Source of the DNA: Echinococcus granulosus
Taxonomy: Eukaryota > Platyhelminthes > Cestoda > Cyclophyllidea > Taeniidae
Reading direction: 5' to 3'
Length of the DNA: 64,000 bases
Assembly: GCF_000524195.1 (NCBI RefSeq)
Contig: NW_020170381.1
Location: 2,994,401-3,058,400 of the forward strand
A program made the translations under genes and the position numbers. Every line of letters starts with the position of its first letter. The stretch's first letter is position 1. This document shows, piece after piece, positions 1 through 13,435 of this stretch. The notes beneath the pieces are model-generated. The model made no database searches and had not been told where the DNA came from. It was given only the letters and a program-made list of their open reading frames with translations.

Positions 1-3000
1 CAGCAGTCAATAATAGGGGACTAGACAAATGCGGATCAGAAACGAAAACGGGGGTAACTTAGAATATGGCCTCCTAACTAGGGTACCCAATCATTTTCAA
101 AGTACGTTCAATGCGCATAGTGCCATTTTCAAGCGACTGTATCATAACCGTTAGTTGATGCGCCGTTGCCCGTAGTGCATTGGGGACGAAGGCATAAAGA
201 CCACGTCGTCCGCAATATTGCAAGTCACTCGATGTGTGATATTAGCACAGTAAACTATACGGTGTCTGGCGCCGAAACCTCATAAATGGCCTTCCCACAA
301 ATGGGATAAGTTAAAAAATGCATACCACCGGGATGAAAAGCCCACGACGAGAGGCACAACGCGACTACACCTATTTCGAAGCCTACTTAAGTAGCAGTAA
401 CAATGTAACGTTTATGCACGTCCACTCGGCAAAGCACAGAATCCACCTTATTTCAACCTTCCAATGGCAATGTCCGATTGGTGCGCGTTTCTCCGCCTAG
501 TCGCAGCCGCTCCAATCCCCCACTAGAAGAAAGATACAAATCTGCCGCGATCCGAGTAAACGAAATCAATGTCACAAACGGGCGCGCGAACTCTTGAATG
601 ACAGACGTTGTTTGCTGCCATTTGTGCAATCAACAGTGTAAGTGGCAAATTATGCGGAGTGAAAAACATTAGCACATATTAGAAAAACCCATCACTGTCA
701 TGCTAGAGCTACATGTGAGGTCTAACCTTAACGAACAAAGCACCCGTGTAATAATTTCGTGGACATCTTTGAAATATGTTTGGGGTCGAGAATTAAAGCC
801 CATATTCTGTTAAAAAAGTTGCAATGTGCATATGTAATGAATACGAATAAGTATTCTTCAAGTATTTAAGAGCAGTGAACAGACAGTATAATTGGTAAGA
901 TACACAAAACTGCTTAATCTGCAAGGGCCACGTAAGCGAATCGAGGGGTTAGGGGGTAGATGAAAACATCACTGCTGTGTACGCTGTACGGCCAAACTCA
1001 GCCATTTTGGTGGTGAAAAGGATAATAACAAACCATTTTCCGACGCTCTATGCGCTTGCGAAACTGGGTTGATTATAAATGGTACAATGGATAAAACAGC
1101 AGTCGAGTTTCAAGGACTATTTTCGCAGGTGGATTAACAGTACAGTTTTTGCAAAAGAAAGTTAAGGGGTTAAAAGCGCATCGCAAACCCTGGTGTGCTT
1201 CGATCGAGTAGACACAAATGTAAATACTTGAGAGTTGACTATTTTTTTTCAGTCAGGAATTGTTTGTAAACAGAAAGCACACTACCATACTTGTTCTGAA
1301 GTCACTCGGGAAATTTTTAGTTAAAAATAATTGCTTAATCTTTTGCCATCAGGAGCCTAGTCATAGGATACAAAAATTCCGGGGCATGAAGAGGAGAAGC
1401 TGAGTGAGTTCAATGCACCAATGAATTTGGCCTTTGCAATTGGTGAGACCGATCAAAAATAAACTCCGTGTTTGCGCCTACGATTTCGTAAAAAATTGCT
1501 GATATTTTGGACGTGCAAGTACAAATTCAACAACACTTTTCACCCAAATGATTTTATTATTTTTTTCAGTTAGCAAGACTCAGTAAAGGGAAAAGTATAG
1601 GCAAAAGTGCATCACAGAGTTGGAATTAAGACCTAATTTTTTCCCCAAGAAAACGATTAACAGAATGTCAGAAATTAATTTCTCGCAAAACAGACGGAAC
1701 TACTGTATTCAAGTATTAGTACAGCCTTCGTCGAAGGGTGAACGAAACAGTCAACACTGCAAGTCAGCTGCATAATCACCTTGAGTGATCGAGAAAGGAG
1801 GGCGTGAACAGTAAGGTGAAGCTGCAGACCGCTTACCATGAAGAATCTTAAGAATTCGCGTAGGTAACTATATGGCGATTATGGAAAGAAAGGACTATCC
1901 CCAACGTGCAAGACATATTTCGGCCTGAAAGCATTTCAGCCACATGACCCAGTTTGTGTTGGAAAATATGCCAATAACACGTAGTTAGGTTCACGCCGAA
2001 GTTGTGGCTTAGACGCACACGTGACGAATTTGGCAGATTGCCACAGTGTAAATATTAATCAACACTAAATTATTCCAACTCTGCGCGGAGTGTCGCAAGT
2101 TAATAAGAAACATTGACGCTTCTATAAGAGCTGTCTGCGAAACCGAAACTCTGATGTGCGATTCCTATTGATAAAAATACCTTACTGATGGTTTTTGAAT
2201 CAAACTCGGCACCTATTTTCTTCAAGTGTGAATACGAGTCCCCTGGCGGAGGGAATAGTGGAAATCGCATCAGCGTTAAGACTATTCTTACACATGAATA
2301 ATCCGCTCTTTCGCCACTAAATCTTCGTTCCTTGTAGAATGCGCTTAGGAAATCATATCAGGTGTTTAGAAGGCTTCTTATTTCATTCCTCAAAAATAGG
2401 GATTAATAGAGTGCATGAGAATTATAAGTACTTCTGATAATTTGAAAATGGGTAAGAAAATGATAACTTGACTTTGTGCTACTTTATTGCATTGTCAAAA
2501 GGAGAGTAGTAAGAATAACTCATAATAAAAAAATGTGCAAGAAAATTTGCAGCACTTAAACCGAGAGCATCTCGGAACTCAGTTCAATGTAATGCGATTC
2601 CACTTGGCACTTGACTCAAGGACACAACTTGGCAGGGTCGAAATGGGCATTGAATCACAATTTTATAGAAACACAATTATTCAACGAATTTTTAGGTAGG
2701 ATCGACTGTACACTATCAATAATGGTAAGTGCGATAAATATCCACGTGTGATAGGAAGCGATTCAAGAAAGTACTTGGCCACAATACCACAGAACTGTGA
2801 GTATGTGATTAACCAAAGATTCATGGTGTTTAACCAAATGGCCAACTCCAACCAGAAGAGTTAAATAAAGGAGGAAAACTTTCAGGTTCGATTAGGCGGA
2901 TGTAAAAGAAATGGGGTGAGGTAGGATAAAATTAAGACCTTAAGTAGCAAGTTATGCTATCAGGAAAAAAATGTGTACAGTAGAAAGCAATCCTAAAAGT

Positions 3001-3364
3001 AGGTTAATGAAGCTAGCATCTTTAAGGTGACGAACTATTGTACTAAATCCCACGTCCATAAAACAGAAAGATCGTCTCCGAGATTCATATTGGGGAAAGT
3101 GGGAAATATTCCATCTTTGGAAAGTTGACGCAATACTCTAAACTCCCATAAGGAAAGGTCATCAATCACAGATTACGTGCCTTACTTTAAACGAAGACGA
3201 CATAACTAAAAGTGGAGCCCGACAAATCATCAACAATTTCGTCAACGTTGATCTAATGCAATGTTCCGACAGACACCAACAAAACTTAAACATTAAATCA
3301 CATAAAAAAGGCCATGATGCAAGAGCATAACGGTTGGATATAAAAAATAAATGAGGCGACGTAC
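1..3364. other. AT-rich non-coding sequence, no recognisable gene
   Basis: No exon was recognised on either strand and the only long open frame (318-500, plus) has no family resemblance or splice context. The NCK gene runs off this side: its SH3-2 exon ends with a donor at 3364, so this stretch is most simply the intron after that exon. The third SH3 and the SH2 domain were looked for by eye on the minus strand and not found. No copy of the TRIM element that is common further right was seen here. Confidence 0.5.
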
Positions 3365-6300
3365 CCGAGAACCGAGGGTTTTATATGTGTGGATTCCATA
3401 GTGACGTAATTAGAGGGGAACCAGCCGGAAGTCTGCTGCTGTTGAGAGGGTTGTGAAATGACGGAACCCTCTGGAGGGAGGAGCACACCGTGCCACCAAC
3501 CGTCAGAGCTCTTCTCTAGCACCCACACTCGGTCACCGCGTTGTATGGTCAGCTCATCCGGCTGACTGGCAGTGTAGGCGAAACGCGCTACGCAGACTTG
3601 ACGCGATGAAATACTAGCGCCGCTGCTGTGAGTATCTATAGGTCCACCTCCTCGTGCCATCGGCACTACGTCAGGATTCCACGAGGCAGTACCAGCACCA
3701 CAATTAGCTGTACTCCATCCAACACCACCGTTCTTAGCCTCCAATGCAACGTCATCGGATAACGGTTTTTGTGGAGATTGATCTCTGGGGCCGGGATGTG
3801 CCTAGACGAGAACAGATTCGATAATTTATCTGCTACAAAGGCGAACGCAAAAATATACCACCATAGTTACGGCATTACACATTACATAAACTGTTAATGG
3901 AACTCAGTGCTTCTAAAAAAATCTTTCATAACCAAAGTTAGAATAGTAATAGTTGCGGGAATATATTATTAGTGAAAACACAAAGCCATATTTTGAAAAA
4001 CCTAATAAGTACAGGTTCCTGAACACTTAAATTCGCTGAACAGAATGAAGTGCATAAGCGGAGCAGTTCAAATAAGCTCCGAATACATTACGGTCGCATG
4101 ACAATAGGAAAAAGGTGAAGACATAAATTTCGGTGCTAGAAAAATGGACGAAGGTTTTGAGCATTAAGAAGTAATTTACAATACTACTGACAATTTTTTT
4201 CCATAAAAAATTGCCAGTCTTTTTATTATGTCCTACGACTGCAATATTCAACCCTGGTTGACCTAAGGCACATAATACGAAAAATTCTTAACAAAAAATG
4301 AGGCCATCGTTGTGGGAACATTAACAATAGACCGCCTTCATGCAAGGACGCAAAAAAAGCCTAGAACTCAACAAGTCCCTGAAGCGCAAAACATTTGTTA
4401 GGAGGCCATTTTCCACATAGACCACCGTCGGGGAGACAGATAAAATAAAAGTTTATCTTGTTACCTACTTCAGTTGAGATCTACATGCCCAACAAAGCAG
4501 CTTATGGTATAACTGTGCAGTAACTAAAAATGACGAAGCCGTTGTTCATCACCTCCACAAGGCAGTGTTGAACGGAAGGGCACGACACAAATCTTTGGTT
4601 TACATAGACGAACGGACAAATAAATCGTCGAAAAGTGCCAATGCACATGTACACACAGAGACGAGCACAAACATTTTGAACAATAGGGTAAAATTCCCGG
4701 CGATAAAATAAGCAATTCGAAAAATTAATGTATTAGCCAAATGTATGCGAAAAATATTCTCAATTTTTCTAGTTTGTGTGTGTGACAAAATAAATGTTTT
4801 AGGGTCCCGTGTGTCACTGCTGCAATATTCTACATTTTTGGTCATTAACAGCAAGGAAATTATAATTATGACAAGTGTAGCCAAAAGCAAGACGGTATTC
4901 TCATAAAGCTGGACCGTTTGGGCAATCACTATCACCAAAGCCGAATGCACTCCGATATATCACATGGGAATGCCTTTCAAAACGGGAAAAAAAAGAAGCT
5001 ATACTCGTAGAAATAAGTGAGTGCAAAGTTTTGCCTTCACAAATGGCTAACAGAAGTTTACGCCCTTTCGAAGGCACCTACACTGAGCTCTATGCAATCT
5101 ATGGTGAAGTGAAATGGATAATTTCGCTACTGCAAAGCAGAGTAGTCACCACAATTAAATTGTCAGAGGACGGCAATCCCCACCGTCAAACGTAATCAAC
5201 AATGTCGCACCAGCAACCAAATCATGCTCTTGAACCTACACACAGTAAGCAGGAAATGAATAATGGCTCCTAAAGTGCATGCCTGGTTGGGCAAAAACAA
5301 CAGCTTATGTGGCTCGAACGAAAAGCCTGGAAGAGGAGTTATAAAGTAGCCTAGACTACAAACCTCAAAACTGCTTTGCAGTTAAGCATCAAAATACTTA
5401 AAATTCGTTCCTCATCAAATGGACGAGATTTAGACAAATGCAATTTGATTATCACCACCCAGTTATCTGAACTGGAAAAAAGTATGCAAGATATCAGTAT
5501 AGCATGAAACGGTATGGTAACAGCTCGGAATCCCAGAGACCAACACCCTACAATTAGGGAGACACCAATGACGATAACAAGAGGAATGTTTCAGTTTAAA
5601 CAGCGTTGTCGGGTATTATGAGAAGAAACCGCTTGACGCTACGTTGAAACTGGTCGTGTTTGCCAAGGCCACAGGCACCGAACCACCAGGTGAGGGGAAG
5701 AGAAGTGATACACATTCAGTTGCCTCACTTAACATATTTGGAATCACGACAACGGGCAGGGAGGACAACGTTTCAACTAAGCATATGGATAACTCTTTTG
5801 AAAGCATAGGACACCGTAGAGTATCTTATCCCTTCCCTTTATGAACAAATTTCACAAGATGATGTGCTATGAGGCAACTCAGAATTTATACACCAAAAAA
5901 GTACCCCAGTTTTGTCGTAGGTATTTCGTGTCTGTGCAGAGGTATGGTGGGACCTAATGACAATTTCGAGGGGATATAAATATCCGCTAATGAGGTAAAA
6001 AGTAAGGCTAGTCAGGGATTCCAAAAAATACAAAAACACCGTCTGGGATTTACGTGTTAAAAATCGACGTAAGGTAGGCGCCAACAAAACCATCAAAAAT
6101 CTTTGGTGAGCCAATTATAGGGAATGGGTTAATATTAAATAATGACCGCTGGAAAGATAGTCTTGATGCATGTTCGCGCACGTTAGCCAGTGGCTACAAC
6201 GGACGGCGCCCGCGGCTTCACGCGAGAAGGCTCCGAGATACGCACAATCGGGAAAAAGCCTTTAAAACTTGTATGTGCAGGCAGGCCGTGATAAAACGCT

Positions 6301-9300
6301 TACTAGTCGTGTACAGCGACTAGTAGCGGCCTGAACAAGTGGATGGCTCCACCAGCTGAACCCTAACCAAAGCTTGACTTCACGTTACCAAAGATTTTCC
6401 TACTATAGATGATTATTCAGAAGCACCAGGGACAAACTCCAGACGATGTCCGCTGGCTGCTTGAGAAGAGCGGTGTTATTTGGAATTTTCGAGACGCTTT
6501 ACCGTCAAAAATAAATCTACCGTAACCAAAGATTATCAAAAAAATAAGGAAAGTTCATTGGCCGTCAAAACGAGATGAAAGTACCTCCTAGTAAAACTGA
6601 GCCAAGGAGACATAACATTGGGTTGAGGGAGGAAAGTGAGATAGCAAAAGCTAAAAACATATGTATCTTACCGGACTGCAGCCTAAATGCTTAGGCTTGA
6701 ATAGATAATCACCAAAAAAATACAACAAGCTATTCTAAATGCACCAAATTATGTGATTTTTAGGGATGTCTGAATGCATTCACAAGGAACGATGGCAATA
6801 GTGAAGGCCTCCACGAAACTACAAACAGGTAGAGAGCATGTATATCAGCCAAGAAAACTCTGTGAATCACGAAATTCGTGAAGATATGCCAGTTAAACAT
6901 ACTAAGCGACTATGTTGCACTTACAATAATAAAACAAAGTTCAGTAGTGCGGTAGGTGGAGTTTGATAGCAAATACAACAATGGTAGGATTAAAAAAACA
7001 ACTACCAAGTTTTTTAAGAGACTGTAATAGTTTCGTAGATATTAATGCGATTTTCAAGGCTGGTAACTTGTTGAAGACATAAAAATAGAATAAAGTTGGA
7101 AATTACGGGTGGAAGCTGTTGGGTGGAAGGCAGGAAGGATGAGCGTGGGTCGATGATGCCATTAGAGGAGAACGGGCCGACGACGGGTTGGTAACCAATG
7201 GTGGTGCTGTCCTTGGCGGGTGATTGGCCCGAACCGGAGGACGGAAGCGATGGCGCCACGTAGTCGAGAGATTCGGCACTGGCCTTTGAGACCTTTCCAC
7301 CTCCGCTCGAAACTCCACCGTTACGTGCGGAGCTGGTTTGCGCCGGAGGCGGTCGACCGCCCGTTGATGCGCCTGTTGCTGGGGGTGGAAGGTCTGTTCT
7401 ACTTTTTCGTCGACCGAGGGTGTTACGTAGACTCGAAAACAGACCCTAGTGTGGTATCAACGGAAGGTGCAGGAAGATGAGAAGCTACGCTGCTCGACCA
7501 CAAATAAATGTTGCAATTGTTTTAAGCATAGAAATCCATTTCAAATAAAATAACGTAAACTTCAAATAACTAAGGACTGAGCAATGCTACAAACCTGTTT
7601 GGATCGCTTAACATAGTTGCTTGGAACGTAGCCGACTTGACCAAAGGAGTTCATGACCTTCCACCAGTGTTGAGTATCATCCATCAGTGTCAATTTCTCA
7701 CCCTTTTGTATGTCAAGTTCTTGGCTATCAGTTGCTTTGTAATCGAACTTAGCAATGACAACATCGGTTTCTTTAACAGTGGTCATCTGTTCCTAGATTA
7801 AGTAAGGCAGAATATCAAGAAAAAGTACACTATGAGTTAATAGACTTTACAGTTCAAGCTTATCACTGTATGCTTATCTACTTGCGGTGCACGATTTCAT
7901 ATAGGTTAAGATGATTGTAATTACGCAAAGCAGGATTATTCTCGCTTTAATATACATATGAATTTCACGAAATAAATGTGCCTCAGCTACTACATAGTTA
8001 AGCGAGTAGCATAAAGATTAAGGGATATCGGTAAGAACAGAACGGGATCACATTGAGCTCAAGCTTAGAACTAGGGGATACCAAAAAACAGACTACAATG
8101 CCAGTTCTACTTGCAGATCTTAACTAGTGAAACGTGGTTACCTTTTTAATCAAATTATTAGTTATGTAAATGCAAAAAATACAGCCTCGAGGAATCCGGT
8201 GCTGGAGCACCGCTATACATCGAAAGGAGCGCTCTGGAAGTTGCAAAATAAACCGTCATCAACGCCAGGTACAGTATGGCACGACTTTTAACTTAACGCA
8301 CGAATGCTCATTGACCCAAATATTTGTATGTAAGACATTTTGAAATTTAAGATAAAAATTGCTTGCTTGCTTCTCCGTTGTTTTGCCAATAAAAATGATT
8401 TTTTGCTGATATACTTTGGCATGCTTATGCGTTGATGCTGTAAATTACACAATAATATTCATTTATTTTGTTGATACATGACAGGGCCTTAGTTTTGCCG
8501 ACAGATTTGGTGTTTTATGGTTATTTATTATCTTCTTATGGTTAAATAATTTTGCCTTTAAACCTTTTCGCCAATGAAGGATTGAATTCTGAGTTGAATT
8601 TTTATAGTAATAGACGTTGACGAGCTCCCTGTATCAAAGTCCAGGACTTTTCTGAAGACAAAACGTAATACTCGAGCAGGATATGTATTGTCGACGTACA
8701 GAATAGACTGGATGGTTATGGCTTGGCCCGAAGGCCTGGCCGCCCGGTGGATGCACGATGGCGGGGCCCTGATCGACCTGTTGCCAAAACCCAGATTTAA
8801 AGCACAGCTGACATTTTAAACCTATTTTTTGCAACTAGTCTCCCCTAAAGACTTAAGAAGTCACAATACCAGGTCTGAACACGCACTACTAACGCACAGA
8901 AGGTCTGTGAATCTACCTGCTTTGTGCAAAGGCTACGCTGCGGAGTGGAAGTACGTTTTGTGAGACTCCGCATAATCAAACGTAGGGTTGAGCAAATTGT
9001 TAGAGTATTACATTATGCAGCATAACTCTATGTGTAATCAAGTGGATTACTTTGGCTCCATAGCCTGTACTTTTTCAAGGAGCATGACCTTCCAGTCATT
9101 CTCAGAGTGTTTCAAACGTTCCGCATGTTAGTAATGAATCATTCTCTGTGCTAATAGAGTTTAACTTAACGTTCAAAGTAGTATAGTGGGGCCATGAGAA
9201 AATTGCACTCGAGTTTGTACGCAACTTCTTACGGTTACGGTTTTTACATAAATTCGCCGATGTCATTGATATAGGATCAGAATTTATAAGAGGTTGTCTG

Positions 9301-9627
9301 TTAAATTAGCTGAACTTCACTCGCTTTAGTAAGAGATTAGGAGATCATACAAGACGTATGTCCTCGATTCAGCCAAAGGATCACGCTGATCTCCTAATAA
9401 TCTTTCATTCCTCCAGGTCTGCTGAAGCAGTCGGGTTTCAGTCGACGTATCAAATAGTTACAAACACCTACCTGGTACATTTCTGCATCAACGTCGGCAT
9501 AAGAGTGTGCTTTTGCACGCCCTCTGGATAAAAATGTGGCCCTCTGGCTTTTCGATGATGTTGAAATAGTCATGCCAGTATGGAAGTAAGATGGAAGTGG
9601 AATCAGCGGAGGCTGAGGAGATTGCAT
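3365..9627 (-). CDS. NCK: NCK/dreadlocks SH2-SH3 adaptor, 5' part (SH3-1, linker, SH3-2)
   Basis: Cytoplasmic adaptor family that links phosphotyrosine signals to actin regulators. Exons seen on the minus strand: 9627-9472 (52 codons from ATG, donor GTAGGT), 7792-7595, 7445-7107 and 3801-3365; reading phase is kept at each join. SH3-1 is at about residues 62-116 (AKFDY start, WW pair, GYVPSNYV end), followed by the basic stretch [11 protein letters not shown] typical of the NCK inter-SH3 linker, a Pro/Ser-rich linker, and SH3-2 at about 300-365 ([19 protein letters not shown]). SH3-2 carries an insert with four glutamines before GWFPSNYV. The third SH3 and SH2 must lie left of the window. The first exon has no homology support; the alternative start is the ATG at 7786, seven bases below an AG acceptor, and would give the usual short NCK N-terminus. 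Identity is strong from SH3-1 plus the linker; paralogue number cannot be assigned. Confidence 0.85.
3802..7106 (-). other. Large NCK intron before the SH3-2 exon
   Basis: Intron of 3305 bp between the linker exon and the SH3-2 exon. It contains only scattered short open frames, with no domain resemblance and no TRIM copy. A short GC-rich patch near 6170-6250 stands out from the AT-rich background but was not identified. Confidence 0.6.
7793..9471 (-). other. NCK first intron, contains a solo LTR of the TRIM element
   Basis: Intron of 1679 bp in the long NCK model. It holds a solo terminal repeat at about 8630-8813, with the element sense on the minus strand, and otherwise AT-rich sequence with no further exon recognised. 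Confidence 0.55.
8630..8813 (-). mobile_element. TRIM solo terminal repeat
   Basis: About 184 bp starting TGTATC on the plus strand, with the repeat landmarks GACTTTTCTGAAGACA, ATATGTATTGTCGACGTACA and the conserved GGCC-rich centre (CTTGGCCCGAAGGCCTGGCC). Element sense is minus, judged from primer-binding and polypurine sites in complete copies. Confidence 0.75.
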
Positions 9628-10394
9628 GGTTAAATATAAAATAAGCAAATAGTAAATCACCGAAAAGTGGAGCTGAGGCCAAATCTGTCAGGACATACTA
9701 CCGATCAATTTATAAAAAGTACTTGACTTTGTGGGTAATTCAAGCATTTTTCCTCCAATTTGACAAGAAGTAGTTATTCTGATAATGGTTTTCTTTTTTT
9801 GCCTTCTAATTTTATTTTTAAAAACATTTCCAAGTATGCAAGGGAACCAGATAAGCTTCTGCGGCTTTTAGAGTAAGAGGTGGAGAGCTGCAGAAATTGT
9901 GCTAAGATATCTTATCAGCCAATCTACCTCTTCCCTGGGAAGACTTAAGCTCGTGAATTCCACTTTTACGAAAGGCTTTATGCTCAGTCACCTTAGATAT
10001 TACCTCTTCTTTTGTCTCAGCTTCATTTTCCAGCTATCTATTTCGTATCTAATTGTCGAATGACAAGGAGGTGTGAAAGTCGCTTCTAGCTGGTAGTTTT
10101 GGTGGCATGAGGTCTTGCGTTGTGCTGTCTGACCATCCTGTGCTCACTGCTTCTAAAGAATCGAAAACAGGAGCAGGAAAGTGGAGTGGATAGTATGGGG
10201 AGAGACAGTGACATGTTCATTCACTTGACGTTAGAATAAGAAGGCCACTGCTCGACACGAGTCAGTCAGCAAACAGTCAACAACGTCCCACATCCTCTTC
10301 ATGTCCTCTTTATGTGAAGGCGAGAAGTGAAGAACAAGTTGAGTCACTTTCCCTGAAGCTAATTGCCACCTGTCGCAGAAGTCATTTGTTGTTG

Positions 10395-10407
10395 CCGTTA
10401 CTGTTAC

Positions 10408-10465
<58 letters not shown>

Positions 10466-10507
10466 GGTGGTGGTGGTGGTGGTGGTGGTGGCGGTGGCGG
10501 TGGTGGT
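10395..10507. repeat. Compound GTT then GGT trinucleotide microsatellite
   Basis: A long GTT run switches directly into a GGT run, ending in a few GGC-GGT interruptions. On the minus strand it reads as AAC/ACC repeats. A length-variable locus of this kind is a useful marker; it lies outside any gene model. Confidence 0.95.
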
Positions 10508-11400
10508 ATTGTTCGGTACTTCAAGAGAGCAGTCAAGTTGTTTGAGCCATATCTGTGTAGTATGCTCTGCTGCATCATCTTCCCCAAATGCAGTTTAAAC
10601 TACATAAGAAGCTTCTGCAGCCTTGGAATCTAGTTTGACCCTATTCATACGCCGGATAAGACCGAGTCATATCCAATGATTTTAGCCGATTTTTTTGTGA
10701 AATGAGGAACAGATAATAACAAAGAGGGGAGGGAAGTGGGTAAGGAGTGCTGTACTAACGCCCTGACACCTTTCAATGCCTCGTAACGCATGTAGACAAT
10801 TGCATGCATTTCACGGGTTGGTAGGAGTTACAGCAGGTCATCCCGGTGATCTATGCCAAAAAACCATAAGAATTTTCTTGACCATTTGCTATGAAGACTG
10901 AATGGATCACTCGGGCTAGTGACCTTTGGTGCCAATTGAGTCATTCGAAAGACAACACCTTTTTTTTACAGGATTTAATGCAGTTTTGTCACCTCCATGA
11001 AGAGCAAGGCAAGCTCAGTCCATCTATTTTCTCTTAAAAAACTTTTCACTTTCATTTAGGTATATTTGAGTGAAAAATACCCTTAAGCACAAAAGAGAAG
11101 TAAAAATCCAAACAGTGGAATTTTAATATGCAATGATATGCTTATGAAGATTAGTGACCACCGTAAATCACGTGTGGATCACCGGAAAATTTTTGTTTTA
11201 ATTCACTTGTCCATGCCACTCATCGTGTTAGCTCTCCACCTGTGGAAATTTAAATACAAGGCCCTATCCCGTTTCTTCAAAAGATACGTAAATTTACACC
11301 ATCAAATCTTTATCGGCGTACAATGGGATGATAGTCGGTTTTCAGCACAATTTTATTCTTTCATAAAGAAAAATGATTGCTTCTCCCTGAAGGCAGATAA

Positions 11401-12485
11401 TGTAACTCTGGCCCATCGAGACTTCTTTGAAGAAGGAAGGAGGCACAATACTCTGTTGGAATATGTATTACCAACACACAGAAGGCATGGGGGCTACTGA
11501 CATTGCCCAGAGGCCAGCCCATCCCGCGAAAGTACAATCGCGGAACCTTAAGTCCCTGAGAAACTAAAAAGAAGAGAAAAATAAATAATCGAAGTATTAC
11601 ATAGCTTCTCCCTTCTTTTAAACGCCGTCTTCGGTCCTCCCCTTCGTCACCCTCCTGCGTCAGCCATCTCAATGTAATTGGTGCTGTGAGATCAACACAC
11701 ATGAGTAGACCACCTTAGTAGTCATCGAATTACCGCGCAAATGAGATATTTGGTCAAAATGGCAATGATCCCTCTTTGAAATTTTACGCCATCTGGAGTT
11801 TCCTCCTGTGTGGAAACTGTACTCGGGGATGGGGGGATGTACTAATCAGTCACCTATGCCCATCTCTAGTTGAAGGAAGATTGGCCTGAAAGCAGAGTCA
11901 TGCAAAAATGGACGGGGTATAACTATTTTGTGGGAGCAGGGTTTTGCGTTAGCGCCACGTTGTTCTCACGGCAGTGCTGCCCAATCATACCTTTCTACTT
12001 GGCTAAGTAGAGGGGTTGAAGGGATATCGCGCCTTCACACTTCTGATACCACCATACAGGTGCGAAGGACAGCTTCGTAACGAAGTTTTGCAGATGGTTT
12101 ACGACTAGTGCCGCCTCAGTTGTTAATACCTCTCCTGCAGACCACAGCAGTTGGGTAGCTGCCGAAGGTAGACTTCATCTTCAGCCCTTCTGACAGGGCT
12201 GGTCACCGATTCTCCCATCTGTAGCATATGCACTTCTTCCGCCTCACTAAGGTTTGCCGACCAGTAGTAGGAATCAGGATAGAGGTCCATTAAGGTATAT
12301 TTTGCTTTCCACTGCCATCAAAGTAGCGCCCCAAGACTTGGACAGAACATGTATTCTTGACTTACGGCAGGTCTTTTTGGCTACCGACATGGACCAGAGG
12401 CCGGATCGGCCGGCATATGTACAATGATGGAGTCCTTAAGTGTCTCCTTTACCAAAATTGAGAATTAAACAAGACTTAGTAACTA
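11401..12485 (-). mobile_element. TRIM element, near complete (LTR-internal-LTR)
   Basis: The left terminal repeat (11401-11601) starts TGTAAC and ends ATTACA. About 720 bp of internal sequence without an ORF follows, then a second repeat from about 12323 in the same orientation. The two repeats share the landmark blocks around GGCTACTGACATTGCCCAGA and the end GAGAATTAAACAA. A PBS-like TTTGATGGCAGTGGAAAG lies on the minus strand next to the right repeat. The inner border of the left repeat shows a decayed polypurine tract. Confidence 0.8.
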
Positions 12486-13069
12486 AAATAATCAGACGGA
12501 AAACCATGGCTCACAAGTCAACACTTCTGGCTAATGCATACAGAAACACGGAATCACTTTTATAATTGGTAACCTCTAAAGGGTTACAGGAAATCGTACA
12601 AAAGCCACCTGAAAGTGCTTTCCCACCCACAATGCCGCCTTAACACTTTGCGCGTGAAGGTGTTGTGGCAATCACTGTAAATTAAAATGGTCCTTTCTTT
12701 TAATCTTTTAATGCCATCTTCTCCATCTGGGACCTATAAGTTGGGCTGGAATTATGGTAGGGATAGAGTCTGTATATAGGCTCAACCACCATATTATTCC
12801 GCTAAGAACTTGGTACTATGTTATCAGCACTGTAAAACTTGCACAGGCAAGAGGTTGCATGTGTCGTTAATAGCAAGACCATTTATACACGTTTTGGTGA
12901 ACAGACATTAATCGACTGACAAAGTGCCTTTGTTGAAATAAAGATAAAGTTGTTACTCATTCTTTAAATTTTAATACGTATGAGGATAACTGGACGATTT
13001 GGACCTAATCAGTTCGCATTTTTTTGAAGAAATGAGGAAGTGCCGTAAAAAACTGAGTAATACGATAGT

Positions 13070-13435
13070 TGTTTAGCTCTCGGTTTTGTTAAAGAGCCAC
13101 TTTTGACTTGGCCATTGCACCACTTTGGTCTTCAGGCCATGCCAGTAGCCCAAATACGCTCAGTATGTTAAATGTACATATCCTGTCCGAGTTTTATGTA
13201 TCTTTTCGTCTTTGCGGAAAAATATCGGGACTCAACGATTGTGTCTTGAACGATTGGATCGTAGTTATTGAGCCTCGAGATTAAGCTGAAGATAATTGCG
13301 TTCATAATACTCTAGTGGAACATATATTTTGACGTACGGAAGAAATCGTGGCTACTGGCATTGCCCGGAGGCAAGCCTTCCTGGCAAAGGCACAACAGCA
13401 AAACGGCGAGTTAAACAAGCAGCTCATCGCACTAC
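13070..13435. mobile_element. Two opposed TRIM terminal repeats
   Basis: A plus-sense terminal repeat (about 13070-13250, with TCTTCAGGCCATGCCAGTAG) is followed directly by a minus-sense one (about 13285-13435, with GGCTACTGGCATTGCCCGGA). They form an imperfect inverted pair with a short centre. Confidence 0.65.

Noticed and set aside
318..500. Open frame of 60 codons near the left end
   Set aside because: No splice context, no family resemblance, and in sequence that looks non-coding; expected by chance.
10231..10598. Frames rich in Pro/Thr, Leu/Val or Trp
   Set aside because: They are translations of the GTT/GGT microsatellite in different frames.
11138..11702. Overlapping frames of 113-120 codons on both strands
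   Set aside because: They run across a TRIM terminal repeat and the adjacent spacer and change frame between copies, so they are not conserved coding sequence.
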